Positions 29,400-42,350 of a stretch of 64,000 nt of DNA are shown here, in pieces. The stretch's first letter is position 1. The number at the start of each line of letters is the position of its first letter. The stretch is from Tomocerus qinae (taxonomy: Eukaryota; Arthropoda; Collembola; Entomobryomorpha; Tomoceridae): assembly GCA_020055645.1 (NCBI GenBank), contig CM034546.1, positions 89,776,001 through 89,840,000 of the forward strand, in the 5' to 3' direction. Under the pieces are notes generated by a model, which was not told the DNA's origin, did no database searches, and was given only the letters and a program-made list of their open reading frames with translations. The position numbers and the translations under genes are program-made.

Positions 29400-31111
29400 A
29401 TGGCTGAGAAAGATCAGACTAGCTGGGACTACGACCAATGGGACCCGATGAAAGAAGACTTCGATTATGGAATTCCGATAAGAACAGGCATGGACGGAAT
29501 GATTGGACAATACGTCATCCCAGAGAAGGATATGCTCTGTCAGCACTACTACAAACCGGGGGGAAGATGTTTTAAAGAAAACTGCTTAAGGAGTCATCCA
29601 GTGAACAAAGCGAAAGAATGTAATTAGACCTTTGATTGATACCTTTTGTAATTCCGATGACAAGATGTGATGAGCTACCTCTCTCTCAAGTTACAATAAT
29701 CATGAATGGTTAAATTGTTTTCAGTTGATCCTATTACTGGACAGAAAATACTTAAGGAGGCAATACCTGGACGTAAACAGTTGGAAGACCTTTCCGTGGC
29801 ACAAAATTTGTGCACGTTTACAGTGAAGATTCAACATGTAAGAAATCCCTGGGACTTTTATTGCAATATATTAAAATCTGATGATTTAGTATGCTGTTGT
29901 GAGTGCCCTAACGAGGAAGACCAAGGTAAATATACGCTTTATAATGGCTCATTGTTTTTATTAGTGCAAATATCTGCGAGAATTGTGAGTGATTAGTTTT
30001 GCCACAGTTATGAATGGGAGTGTAAATAATTTGGAATATTTTACATTTAAAATTCAGAACACAGTTTTGACACTGAAAACAAACTTCGAATGAGCTTGAC
30101 CAAAACTATGAACGAAAAATTTACTCTTCAACGTAGTATTCAATATGCAAAAGATGAAGTAGTGGTTGTTAAGCGTGTAGACGAAACTGGAAAAATGTAT
30201 TTCTTACGCGGCATAATGATAGAAACTTTAGGTAACAGTAACTTAAAATTTAATATTATTATTTATGGTAACAGTTCATATTCAATGCTTTTATTTTGTG
30301 GATGAATATTAGTATTAGAAACGGAAGAGAAAATTGATGCTTGTATGGGAAATGTTTTTTGCTGTGATACGGGTGAGACTTTGACTGTACCATTACTCAA
30401 TATAGCCAGAGTTGGACCTGAATGGATTCAATTTTCCGTTCCATTGGTAAGATATCTTTGTTGACATTTTGGATTCAGTGGTTAGGTCAATTGATTAAAT
30501 CTACAGGTTAAATATGATAATATGATGTTAGTATGATTGTGATTGTTCTAGTAGAATAAACAAAATAACATATCTACTGTATCAGTCTATCTATATCTAT
30601 ATGAACAGGAAACTTTTAGTTAAATAATTTACTGGAGAAAAGTCTCATCTTATTTTGCCCGACAATAAAGCTAAATGTTATGCTAATATTTGACATGTTT
30701 GTTCAATTGTAGGCATTTCACTGTTCTCTAGCAGGAATTTACCCCAAGGGAAAAGTCTGGTCTTCAGAGGAAACGGAGTTCTTTCGTTCTGTCGTGCGAA
30801 ACAAAAATGGAATTTTGAGAGTCGTAAAAACGTGAGTCCTAATTATGCATTTATTAAACTTTTCATTATTCTCTGCATTGCATGATGATAATGAGGGGAT
30901 TATTTTTCTAATAATATTTTCTTTTCTCTCTAGTGTTTATCCTGAAAGCCACAACTGTGAGCAGGAGAAGCCTTACGATGTAGAACTATATTTTCGAGAA
31001 GACGAAACAAACAAATACATGTCCGTTGCAAAGTTAATGGGGAAAAAATTTTTTGGAATCATGCGGCCAGCAACTCCATTTATCATTTACCCTGGTTTAA
31101 TGTACGATTAA
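29400..31111 (+). CDS. CCCH zinc finger plus Tudor domain protein
   Basis: Six coding exons, 29400-29619, 29725-29925, 30058-30231, 30313-30446, 30713-30831 and 30934-31111, give about 341 residues. A 5' UTR acceptor lies at 29358-29359, and ATG 29400 is in a plausible start context. Residues 47-66 hold a CCCH finger with spacing C-X9-C-X4-C-X3-H (CQHYYKPGGRC.. CLRSH). Residues from about 100 to 285 read as an extended Tudor domain: the entry strand VKIQHVRNPWDFYC, a long middle, CDTGETLTVPLLNI where many relatives have DYG, then the typical C-SLAGIYP-G-W turn. Proteins of this kind bind symmetrically dimethylated arginine on Piwi/Vasa-type partners in germline granules and act in piRNA biology. 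That role is inferred from family. A highly acidic, Trp-rich N-terminus precedes the finger. I cannot assign a specific orthologue. Confidence 0.88.
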
Positions 31112-31223
31112 TTTTATTGTTTAAAAAGCAAAGCAAGAAATTAAATTGTAAAAAATGTTATATTGATTAATTTTATTTAAATAATTGAAAATATTACTAT
31201 GTATAAAAACCAAAAAAAATTCG

Positions 31224-31229
31224 AATAAA
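31224..31229 (+). terminator. Poly(A) signal AATAAA of the CCCH-Tudor gene
   Basis: AATAAA 113 bases after the stop at 31111. Confidence 0.6.
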
Positions 31230-31239
31230 GTTACTTTTA

Positions 31240-34200
31240 GCATTGCTGATTTTAAGTTTTCTGTTCTCCTAATCATTCATAAAATATATAACGTGTGAAT
31301 ATATAAATATTTGTATTATTATTTGTAAATATTTTACTTCCTATTTAATTTAATTCATCATAAAAATACTTGTGTAGTGGTTCTGTATCGTTCAGTAGTC
31401 AAAAATTAGTCGTTCTAGTGTCATAAATTGTACATAAATTACATTTTTGATTATTTTGTATAGTGTACATAATTTAAAAATTGGAAACCATATTATATTG
31501 CGTGCGTATAATATTTGATATCACGCTGAGAGCTATTTAGTGGAAAAATGAGTCGTTGCATGAAGCAAATAATATTGGAAGGAATTAACTATGCCCGAAT
31601 AGAATTAATTACGTGTGTGCGTGTGTAAAATGTGTGTTAGAAAATAGTTGAATGAATGATAATATGATTGAGAAGGATAGCTATAAAAATGCAAGTTGCA
31701 ATTGGTTGGTTAGTTGTTTGTGTGAAGGAATAATTCCTCTGAATGAACATTAGGAAGGTTTACGCAGGGAGCTCTCAGGTATACTGAACGAAACTCAATC
31801 ACTCGACTGAATATTGAAAGGTTGAAAAACGGCGAGTAAAAGAGCAGATGAGTGAGTGAGTACAAATGCATTATTGTGCGAGCGAGAGTAGTGCATAATA
31901 ATAATTTAATGTTAGCGCATTTGGCAGTGCATAGGAGGAGTGCAATTCTGGCTAAATGTGTTCCTATATTTCACATGGGCGATAAAATGCACTTATTATT
32001 GCATAATATCTCTTGTGTGAGAGCCAGTCGAACCCGTCCCATCCCACCGTCGTTCTAGTCCTAGTCGTTGATTCATTCATTTGCAATGCATGCAATTTTT
32101 TGCAATAAAGTAAATTGCATCGATTTTCTGGCTACTACCAGAAGTATTGGCATACAGATATCTTTTTGGCAAGGCTGTACATTGTTATCAAGGTTGCCAG
32201 GCTTTATTCGGAGCATTCACTTAAACAATCCTCAGCACCATCAAACGACGACGACACGTTCCCAACAAATCGTAAAAACAAGAATCCTTCCCAGAAATAC
32301 GTCCCTGTTTTTGAAATAGAAAAGAAATCAAGTCAAAGATCTTTTATCATTTACTGTTGAAGTTCATCAGTACAATATTCTTTTATTATAGACCGTTCTT
32401 GCACGAGTATCTTGCATGAGTAGGAATTTGTCATTTATCGAGGTCAACGTCAACAGTAGAGCTAGTGATGAGTATTGATATAATATTATGGTTAGTGAGT
32501 GAGTGAGTGGAGAACATGTCGTAGAATATTCTCAGTATAATCCTCGGCTTAAACAATTAGCAAAATGAGTATAATATATAATTAAAGTGGTTTATAGCGT
32601 TGAGAATGTTTTACATGAGAATGTCAACTGATAAGGATTTTTTTCTTTGCGGGCTCCGTCCGTTGCTCGCTCCTCGGGTACATCCAATTGAGAAAATTGC
32701 ATTGCATTGTGAGTGCATATCTGACTGAATTAGTATACCGATATTTGCACATTCCATCCCATCTGTAAGATGTGCTTATAGCTGACGGAATCAGCACAGT
32801 CACTCACTCTACTCTTCTGCACTGCTGCATGTGCTAAAATGTATATCGGTGGAGGAGAACCTACATAACCCGTACACCGTCTGGCTCCCTCCTCGTTGGT
32901 TTCGAGAGTTTTGCTGTTTCTACTACTATGCATGTGTAACATTGTAGTACAGATTTTTACGCTCACACACATTACATTCAGCATTACACAACTGTGAACT
33001 GCATGAACTGAATTCGCGAATCTATTTCGTACCTACACTGCCATGCCATGCCTCTTCTTCGTCTTACGTTTTCTTTCTTCTTCTCTTACGTCTTTCTTCA
33101 TCCACTACGGATACGATACGGGGATACGCTTTTAGGTTGAGGTTAAATTGAACGAAGACGAACGAACGAGGAACGAAGGAGGAAGAAGAAGGACATGAAA
33201 TAGTCATTCAATTCGGTAGGTCATCTTGTTCTTGTCGGTCCGATACTTTCCATCCCACTCCAGCGTAGCCACCAGTCTCCGCACAGATTCCAGACTTTTC
33301 TCACCGACAGCCTACGTGTACAGCATTTGCATAGAAAATAATATTTCTATGTGGGGTGGTCGTGGAGGAGCCCGCAGGTAGCTACGCCGCTGCGGTGGAA
33401 TTGGATGAATACCTACGTGAAGTACACTATAGTACACATGAAATTCGCAATAGTGTTTCGCAGTATTCGCACAAAAAGGTACGTCGTATCTATGGATACG
33501 GATGCGTGCAGTACGCATGCTTGCACTGCAGTACACGCAAATATGCACTTTAGCTGAAATGATGTGAGTGAGTGTGGAGTGAGTATCTCTATAAGTAGGC
33601 AAGGCCTCTCCACTCTAAACTTATCTAGAATGCAGTGATAGGCTTAATACTCCTATGCTATATCTACATCCAAAGAACTACATCCTCCCATACACCATGA
33701 CTCTAATTCTTTGCATCCACACCACATACTTCACAATAATAGTCACAACTTCTTATACTGCGCTACGCTTGTAGCAAATCCTATGCGCTATAAGCGCGAT
33801 CTAAAAAATGCGGTCATTATTTATGTATCGGATGGACTTCGTGTTAGCACACAAGCGCAAGGAGTTTATGAAATTTTTATACTGTTGAAAATCACGATGT
33901 AAAACACATTAAATATTTCTGGTAGAGAAAGAATTTAAGTATAAAAGGACGTATTTATGGGGCCCGCAATCCAAGAAAAATGAATTTTTTTCTTGAAACC
34001 CCCCAAAATTTCATTTTTAGGCTTTTCAGCCCATTTTCGTCAAAAAATACAAAATTTCTTACGCTCCTAGCAAATATCTATGATGAAAAGGCCTACCTAT
34101 ATGATAGCTCTTTTTGAAACTCGTTTCTGCATGCGTGCTTGTATAATTTTATTGATTCATTGAAAAGTAAGGGTCAATGAGACTAACACTTAGTTCGTAT

Positions 34201-34900
34201 ATATCGTAATAGTGAGGGTTGGGTCCTAGGTTGGGACTGGGACAAGGTGAGAAATCCTTTTTGGTTTCATCGGAGACTAGTCGGAGGAGATGCTTTGCCC
34301 TTCTTTAGCAGACAGTTAGTTGTGTAAGGTGCAGTGCAGATGAACTAATGGTCATGGTGTATATTCGCGATTGGACTTGTATGTATATGATATGAAGTGA
34401 CTGAAAGCCAGTGCCGTGCCTACGTAAATTGTACAGTACATGGGTTGCATTTGCACATAGAAGAACAAGAAGAGTGAGTGTAGTAGAATAGGATCGACTG
34501 GCTGTATTATTATTATAGAGGTATAGAAGAGAGAGGAGGACGACGGAGGAACGACGACGAGTAGTAGATATATAAATATATATATATACATACATGTATA
34601 TCTGAGTAGACCGAAAAGAGAATCGAAGAAGTGTACGTAATAAGTTAAAGTATAATAAGTAAAGTACGTGTGCAGTAGTAGTAGTAGTCAGTCAGTCAGC
34701 AGTAGTAGTGGGTTAGTTTCAAAAGGAGTTTATATTATAGAGAGAGATATTATTGGATTGGCTCGTCTTATAAGATACACCAATCCAGCAGAGCTAAACT
34801 AAACTGAAGTCGTTCGTTCGTTTCGTTCGTATGTATCGTATTGTATGTTATGCGTGTCTAGCCAGTCTACCCCAGTCTAGCCAGCCTACGGAAAAGTTCA
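31240..34900. other. Intergenic region, no recognised gene
   Basis: Short frames only. It has purine-rich patches (about 33150-33200) and runs of simple sequence near 34540-34710. A G/C-edged block at 33948-34070 starts GGACGTATTTATGGGG and may be another dispersed repeat; a GGACGTATTTA start also occurs at 43547. The end is the likely promoter of the BTB gene. Confidence 0.5.
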
Positions 34901-34980
34901 CGTGAAAATCGCGAATCGACAAACTCGAATGGAGAATGCCCTTCATTCAACTTCCAACTTGCAATATTTTCATCTGACTG

Positions 34981-35117
34981 TCGGTTTTTTTCAATGTTTT
35001 TTTCGTTTTTACTAATAAGCTGTCTTTGAGGTAAGTCACTCTAATTTTCACTCTCTATCTCCGCCGAAATTTTCAAATCCGTTCACCAGCTGAGATTTCT
35101 GGTTTTTGTGTGAACAG
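34981..35117 (+). promoter_or_regulatory. Likely non-coding first exon end and 87 bp intron of the BTB gene
   Basis: A strong donor (CTTTGAG/gtaagt) ends at 35030. An acceptor (gtgaacag) at 35116-35117 lies directly before ATG 35118. This would place the 5' UTR on a separate first exon. The transcription start is not visible. Confidence 0.55.
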
Positions 35118-38012
35118 ATGAGTCTGGGAGGAGGTCAATCGTCCGAGGGCAATCCAGCCGGGTCAAATTCTTCGGACCAGTTCAATTTAAGATGGGACGA
35201 CTTCCGAGGAATTGTCATTGATTCACTATGGTCTTTGCTCACCGAGGAGGCTCTCGTCGACTGCACTCTCGTAAGCAACCAATAGAAATTCTTCTCTGTG
35301 TCATTTATAATTTACAAGGTCATTCAGCACACAGTCTATAGAACTTCTACTAACACGACAAACCACTACACAGTACACTCACTCATTTTCGCCTGGAAAT
35401 GGACGGATCTCTCCAGAAAATTCAATCCCCAGGCTTTCCTCATTTTCAAATACTTTCATTTTCCGATTCTCATTTAATATGTTCAAGGCCGATGAGGAAG
35501 GATTACCTTTTCAAGCTTAGTTTTAGCTCCAGGCTCTTCTCCTTCTCAATCATGGTTCGTTACGTTTTACGCTACGTACGTGTGCGAAAAAAATTTAAAT
35601 CAACTAACGGACAAAAATTATTCGGCAGGTTTTCTTAATACAAACGCTTTCGTTAAATAGTACGAGGGCTTTCATTGGCTCAAAATGTCTAGCCGTATCC
35701 GTCTATGAATGAGTCTTCCATGTAAAATATCTATTTATACTTTTTAGCAACTCGTAGTGGATGTTTCAATTCTTTTCTCATTGTCATATTTTGTTGTTCT
35801 AGGTTTGTGGCCCCTGTGAAGTGGTCAAAGTTCATAGAGTCGTACTTTCAGCTAATTCTCCATATTTCCGGTCGCTGCTCTCATCGCATTCGGCCCACCC
35901 GCACCCGATAATCATTCTACACGATGTTCGATACAACATACTCAAAATGCTCGTTACCTTCATGTACCGGTACGTCACGGTTAAATACATTTATGTTAAC
36001 AACATCTGAAAGAATAACTTTTATGTGGAAATATTAATTGTATTTGCAGTGGGGAAGTGAATGTCAGTGGGGAGGAAATGAGCACGTTATTAAAGACAGC
36101 CGACAGTTTGCAGATTATCGGACTGAGCCAAACGAGAAGGTCTCCGATAATTCAGCAAAGTATTGTGGAAACGTCTGTTCCGATGGCGAATCCAGAAAGC
36201 CAACAAGTCTATTCGAAAAAGGCCAGGATACTCGAGCAACAGCATCTCATTCACAATATCGAATATCATCGGGTCGAAGAGGAGCAGCAAAGTCCTTTGG
36301 TATTATTTTTAAGCATGATCATTCACTGTTATAAGAGAGAAAGGGAACTTTTAGGAATAAGAGAGATACCAACCCAAGAAAAACGCAAGTTATCTCGAAT
36401 TACGAGCCCTTGTGTCAAAGGGATTCAAGAGTGTATTATAAAATATTGACAATTGTTTTTATAGAAAGTTTTTAGGAGTTTTGTGTACTTAGTTAATTTC
36501 TTAAATCATTTTATCTGTATTTTAAATTTTTCCTTTTATACATTTTTTTATATTGTAAATAAAGTAAATTATTTAAAGAAAATAGGAAATGATTTATCAA
36601 TTCTGGTACCTTTTAAGTACATGTATTTCTGAATGTTTTAGAAAGTAGAGTACCTTCGTTATTGTGGAGAATCTAAATCTAAACTTAACTAACTTACACT
36701 TTACAGATGGGGAACACACTTCTGTTTAACACTTGCATTATATTAAAAGTAGTTTAGTTACAGTTGTTTTTATGTACGCACACTGTTACACTGACGGGTG
36801 CGGTAAACATTCTTAAATGATATAATATAGTTTATTTAATTAGCACAATGTGGATTAATCAGTATGGATTTCTATCGCCTATTATTTTCCTAAATATGCT
36901 TACAAATGCATAAATACCCCCAAAATCAGTGTAATAGGTACATATAACTAAGCAAATTACTTATGCAGTGATCACGGAGAATATTTGTTTATTTGTTATA
37001 AATTTTTGAAAGGAAGTAAATATTTATATTTGGTTATGTGTGAATAGGCGTTAAAAAAGGAAGACGAAAGTGGAGGGGAAGAAGGTGGATCTGGTTGCGG
37101 CTGGCCGACTGATGAACACAAGCACAACATCGATGACCACTCTCAAGAGGACATTCCATCTCAAGTCAGTGCAATTAGAAACGTATAAATAATTACACCT
37201 AAAGAGACGTCAGCTGTCAGCGTACAAATCTATTGCAACAATAGAACTTTAATAATGGGATTTATTGACTAATATGAGGAAATGGTGTGTTAAGGATGTT
37301 CCGGGTAGTTTGTGTCTGCGCTACTGTTGTCCCTACTGCTCCACGAACTTTCCGAGTCAGACGGTTCTCAGTCGTCACATAATGGTGGTCCACCCGTCGG
37401 TCTACTCCGCTCTTTACAACGAGGCGTCGACGAGTGAAGCTGCCAGGTCGTCCTCTTCCGTCGTTGAGAATTCCAGGAATTCCAGTGGCGTGGGGGGAGG
37501 GGGAGTACCGGGTGGGAGTAGTGGTAGTGGAGGCGGTCCTGGAGAAACGTCGCAGAAAGAGATGGGTACGTTTTCAATTTCATTCTGATGACACTCTGAG
37601 TGGGGGCGTTCACTAATTAGTTCTTTTAAACAATTTAGAATTTTTAATGTTAGCCCATCGGAGTAGCCTCTCACCCAAATCGAACCCGGACAGCAACCAC
37701 ATGGACGAACTGGATATCCCCCCTACCGGTAGTGGCAGCAGCAGCAGCAGTAACTCGATTGTGTGTAAATTTTGTGGGAAACCATTCCCGGAAGTGAGTC
37801 AGTTAATTCAACACCTGCCCATTCACACAGGAGAGAGACCGTTCAAGTGTGAGTTTTGTGGGAAGGCCTTTAAGCTTAGACACCACATGAAGGATCACGC
37901 CCGGGTACACACTGGAGAAAGACCCTTTCGATGCTCATTGTGTGGAAAAACATTTTCCAGGTCAACTATTCTGAAGGCGCATGAGAAGACGCATTTCCCT
38001 AAAAATAATTAA
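35118..38012 (+). CDS. BTB/POZ and four C2H2 zinc-finger transcription factor
   Basis: Six exons, 35118-35270, 35803-35969, 36050-36299, 37048-37164, 37295-37565 and 37639-38012, read through to about 443 residues. Residues about 22-125 form a BTB domain (FNLRWDDFRGIV, then VDCTL, VKVHRVVLSANSPYFRSLL, MLVTFMYRGEVNVS and LLKTADSLQIIGL), which mediates dimerisation. An acidic linker follows. One C2H2 finger lies at 241-262 (CCPYC..SRHIMVVH), then a Ser/Gly-rich spacer. Three tandem fingers joined by HTGERPF linkers fill about 362-438, ending six residues before the stop. The architecture is that of arthropod BTB-ZF nuclear regulators related to tramtrack/broad-like proteins; I cannot name the orthologue. 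The acceptor for exon 5 (gttaag/GAT) is pyrimidine-poor but is the only one in phase and lies after a good branch-point-like CTAAT. See the finding on a possible short isoform. Confidence 0.9.
36558..36563 (+). terminator. Intronic poly(A) signal in the BTB gene
   Basis: AATAAA inside intron 3, 109 bases after the stop codon reached if the exon 3 donor is not used. It could end a BTB-only transcript. Confidence 0.45.
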
Positions 38013-40017
38013 CCTTATCTGACTTTTTTTTTGTTTTTTCAGTTGCCAGGGGGGGTATTACATTACTGGGGGCTTTTTATATCCTAAACTATATACGTAT
38101 ATAACCCACATAATTGACATTTTCTAGGATTTAACTCGCAGATAGTAATAATGGGGTTCGTTTTAGGGGAAGGAGTTGGTTGGGATTATTATTATGATTC
38201 GTTCCGTAAGTTTTTCTAGGGATCTCCTCGGATTTCCTCAATCCTGTTGTTTAGTTATCGAAATTATTACCAAAACATGAAATGACGACACGTACGTATT
38301 AGTCAGTCGGCACGTAAGAAAATAATACGAGTAAAAATAAGGTTGCCTGAAAAGGTCGCAGCAACGCAAAGTCAAGTTTGTTCAGGAATTCCTAGAAATT
38401 ACTTAAAACAGCTAAATGTTTCAAACGCTCAAATATCCTAGGAAAATAATAATGATGAAAAATAATAATTGAGGATTTATGGACGAACTTTCTCTCCATA
38501 ATTAAGAAAATAGCTTGCCTTAACTTATTAGGAATTATTATTTCCTAATATTTATAAATATATTGAAGAAAAAGGGTAAATATTGGTAGATTCTTGACTT
38601 GACCTTCAGGAAAAAATCAATATTTCCTAAGGAAAATTCCACAGTTTAAACTAATTTACAGTACGTACCTAATAATTTTAGAGTATGATATGAAAAATGA
38701 GATCCAGTGAATAATTCCTTTATTGTAGGGAAGTAAAGCAACTCATCGATCGCTATTATACAACATACGTAACGTGTAACTTTACTAAATAGCTAAGGAC
38801 TAGCTACCTTACCTTACCGTACCTAACCTAACCTTAAAAAACCTACTGTACTACTATACCGTACCTATAACCTAACTAGTACATATTATACTAACACGAC
38901 TATACGCTATTTCCTATATAGATTTATTAGAGTAGCTAGAGTTATGATAAAATAGAAAAATGTGTAAGTATACTCCTAATTTCCTAGTGAACAAGTAACT
39001 CTTTGGTGATTCCCCCATGCAATTATGAATTCCCCTTTGGCAACAAGAACACTAATTAAGAAGAACTCTGCCTTTAAGTATCGGTGCTAAAAGATATACT
39101 GATGATGATGATGTACCCTATTGTTAAATAGTGCTATTTGGCTAGACTGAAGAAAGTACCAGAAAAAGCGAACGGAATGTGATGGTTAAAAGAGATGTGA
39201 ACTAGTCGTTACGAGACTGCTTTATATTTTGGCGGAGATTTATTGGTAGTTACTTGAGCTGGTCTCATTGTCAGAAATTCTCTCGGTTTTGGGGGCGTCA
39301 ACAACTATTATTAAGATTTAATTGGCAGGACACTGTTGTTTTAGAAATATGAGAATTTGTAAAAATCCCAATTTAATTTTAATTATATCACGGCCGGGGG
39401 TTGTAGTCGTCCTAGACCACTACAATTACATTATAATTATTATATCTCAATTTGCTATTATCTTTTTGGGCATAAAATATCTCATTTTTAAATTACCGTC
39501 ACTTCTTTTCGGATTTCTGAATATATAGCTACTACATATAGTAAAAATCACATGCATAATCATGAATAATATTATTAAGTAGAACTCTACATTTTATTCA
39601 GATTTTTATTGTTGTCTCCAATGAAGCTGAATTTTGATGTGTACTGTAAAATAATAACTATATTGATTATTATTACCGTTACCTATGACCTATATTCACA
39701 ACAATAGCTACTAGAATTATACCTATTTACGTAAAATAGTATAATAATGTTGACTAACATTCGGTTTAACTTTTCTCCACACGGCATATGATAACGTCAG
39801 TTAAATATGCGTGAGATTGAAATTAAATACTACATAGATGATTATATTATTGTACACTACACAGAACAGTTTTTAGTAATATTTGAGATATTCAATTAAT
39901 TTTGGGATATTTACAATCTAAATTGCAACTGAATTAAATTGGGACATTTATTAGTTAAGAAATGCCTAGCAGTGTTACGTAAATAGATTATATTATATTA
40001 TTATTGAGAAAGGATCA

Positions 40018-40048
<31 letters not shown>

Positions 40049-42040
40049 GATACATAATTATTATAATAGAGGATTACTTTAAACTTTGTTTGGGATAATC
40101 TACTTATCTCTCTGTTTAAAATATTATATTTATCATTTTGTTGGGATAGTATGTATAATATGATGAAGATACTACATCTCAATTTAAAGGAAAAGCCACA
40201 TTACTTTTGGGATATTGAAGAGAACGTCAACTAATAGCGTAAAACCGTAACGTAACGTCGTCGTAATGTAAGGAAATACGATTAAAATGATATCATGGGA
40301 TGTCTCAATTGAGAGTTGGGCGATGAAATAGAGTCGGAGTCGGAACAGTCGGATTGCTAACAATTCGATGCGAAACCCAATGCTAAACGAGTATAGAAGA
40401 ATAGTCAAAAAGGTGATAAAGATAATGCAATAATAACTGCCGTGTAGAATCTCTCACAGTATTTGGATGAGATTGCTTTTCTGTCGTGTGATATGTTTGT
40501 GATTTGTTGGTTTTTATGAATCTGTGATGGACGGTTTTTTCTTTCTTTTTTTTGAATAAACGGATCTCGTTTTTTGGAAAAACATTCATTCGCCCTACCT
40601 GCGCACTTCCCTCTCTACACGAATCCACACCAATCATTCATATTACATCTTTTACCACCACAAACTCCAACCTGCACTGTAGTAGCACAATCCATATCTC
40701 CCCAAAAGTCTTCTGCATCATTTCAAGACTGAAGAAATAATTAGCCCCTTCCAGTATTTTTCCAAAAATAAAATCGCTTACTTCTAAATCGAAATAAGCG
40801 TAACTTTTGATGTCAACAAAGGTCAAAATTCTTCATTCCCGGTCATATTACTACATCCCCTATCATTCATACCCGTGTCGAAAATATTTATTAGCTTGTC
40901 ATAGTCTTTTCATCTTTATCGAATTAATCTAGTTCTAGGGTGTGACATTTGAATGGACATCTAATATATTATAGGACTTTGAAAGTAAATAACGCCAAAA
41001 AAGTGTCAATTTCGCTCACAATCATGCATTTTTGTTCGTCTACTATACGCTATGTATGTAAAATGGTAGTACTATATAGTACTACGTAAGTTTGTTCCAT
41101 GGTAGGGTAAAAATTTCAAATATTATATAGTTTTATTTATTATTGTGTGTTTGAATATAATATTTCTAGATATTTCAAATATTTTTAGGACTATAAAGAA
41201 TCAGAGAATGAGAAGAACAAAAATGAAGGAGTTATAAAGATTTTTTGATGGTAATAAATAACTAGAATTTCATTTTTATATTGCTGATCTCTATTGTTGG
41301 CTGAACGTACTCATCCCTTTCAAAATTACAACTTACAAAACAATTCTCCCGCAGAATAAAACTACTCGGCTCAATTTAAGAAGTTATTGATATTTATCAA
41401 ACGTCGAAAATAAATTATTTTCTCCAAAATATAAATATTTATTATAAAAAACTTTTACAGGCATGATATTCACTAATGACAAATTCTATAACTATTATTT
41501 CTTAAAAAGTCAACTAAAGTTTTGTGTAGTACTTCATTCAATGCAACTCTCTTTTATATCATATTATATAGATACATGATCTTCGTTAAATACGCCGTCA
41601 CAGTCAAAACCAACATTTTAATTAATCGAATGGCTGAAATAAAGCCGGTTAAAAATTTCCACTAACCGACTGGTCAAAATTCCTGGTTAAAGTGGACATC
41701 GTTAAATGGTCAAATATTAGAATTATAGAAAAATATAAAATAAGTGACAGAATTTAAAGATCTTTTGGGCCGTATTATGAACCTCGTCCTAAGTTGCTGT
41801 TCTCAAGGCGTCCAAAATACGTCGAAAAAAGGTGTCTTGACAGCTTCTTATGAACTTCTTATGAGTATACTGTCATAATAAGGGCCTTTATTTTTTAAGG
41901 AAAATAAAAAGTGAATAGTTTCCTTCCCATTTTACCGTCTTCCAAAGAAAAAGAAATAATATTTGAAAATCTGTTAGAGACGAGCCGATGAAGCTGTGGA
42001 ATCGTGAAATGGGAATTTTAGTGCTTTAGCATAGGGGTCC
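38013..42040. other. Intergenic region, AT-rich
   Basis: Includes the 3' UTR of the BTB gene. No further gene is supported. It contains short CCTAA/CCTTA repeats around 38805-38845 and a TTA microsatellite at 40018-40047. Confidence 0.55.
40018..40047. repeat. (TTA)n microsatellite
   Basis: About ten uninterrupted ATT/TTA units. Confidence 0.85.
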
Positions 42041-42043
42041 AAT

Positions 42044-42350
42044 AATAAATTCCAATAAATATCCACAAATTCTAATAAATTCCAATAAATATCCACAAAT
42101 TCTAATAAATTCCAATAAATATCCACAAATTCTAATAAATTCCAATAAATATCCACAAATTCTAATAAATTCCAATAAATATCCACAAATTCTAATAAAT
42201 TCCAATAAATATCCACAAATTCTAAAAAATTCCAATAAATATCCACAAATTCTAATAAATTCCAATAAATATCCACAAATTCTAATAAATTCCAATAAAT
42301 ACCCACAAATTCTAATAAATTCCAATAAATATCCACAAATTCTAATAAAT
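42044..42350. repeat. 30 bp tandem repeat array (about 10 copies)
   Basis: The unit ATCCACAAATTCTAATAAAT-TCCAATAAAT repeats almost without change from about 42044 to 42350. Only a few single-base variants are seen, for example TCTAAAAAAT and ACCCACAAAT. The unit itself looks like three related 10-mers ending in AAAT. The minus-strand frames through it (repeating DIYWNLLEFV) are a by-product of the 30 bp period. Confidence 0.95.

Noticed and set aside
33312..33602. Overlapping frames on both strands in a GC-richer patch
   Set aside because: No splice structure, domain or start context; both strands are open to a similar extent, as expected by chance.
34305..34595. Minus-strand Tyr/Leu/Ser-rich frames near the BTB gene promoter
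   Set aside because: They arise from TA- and GAC-type simple sequence; composition is low-complexity and no ATG context or downstream exon fits.
41974..42336. Minus-strand 120- and 99-codon frames with a repeating DIYWNLLEFV / GYLLEFIRIC pattern
   Set aside because: They are the translation of the 30 bp tandem array. A repeat with a period divisible by three and few stop triplets leaves frames open by chance.
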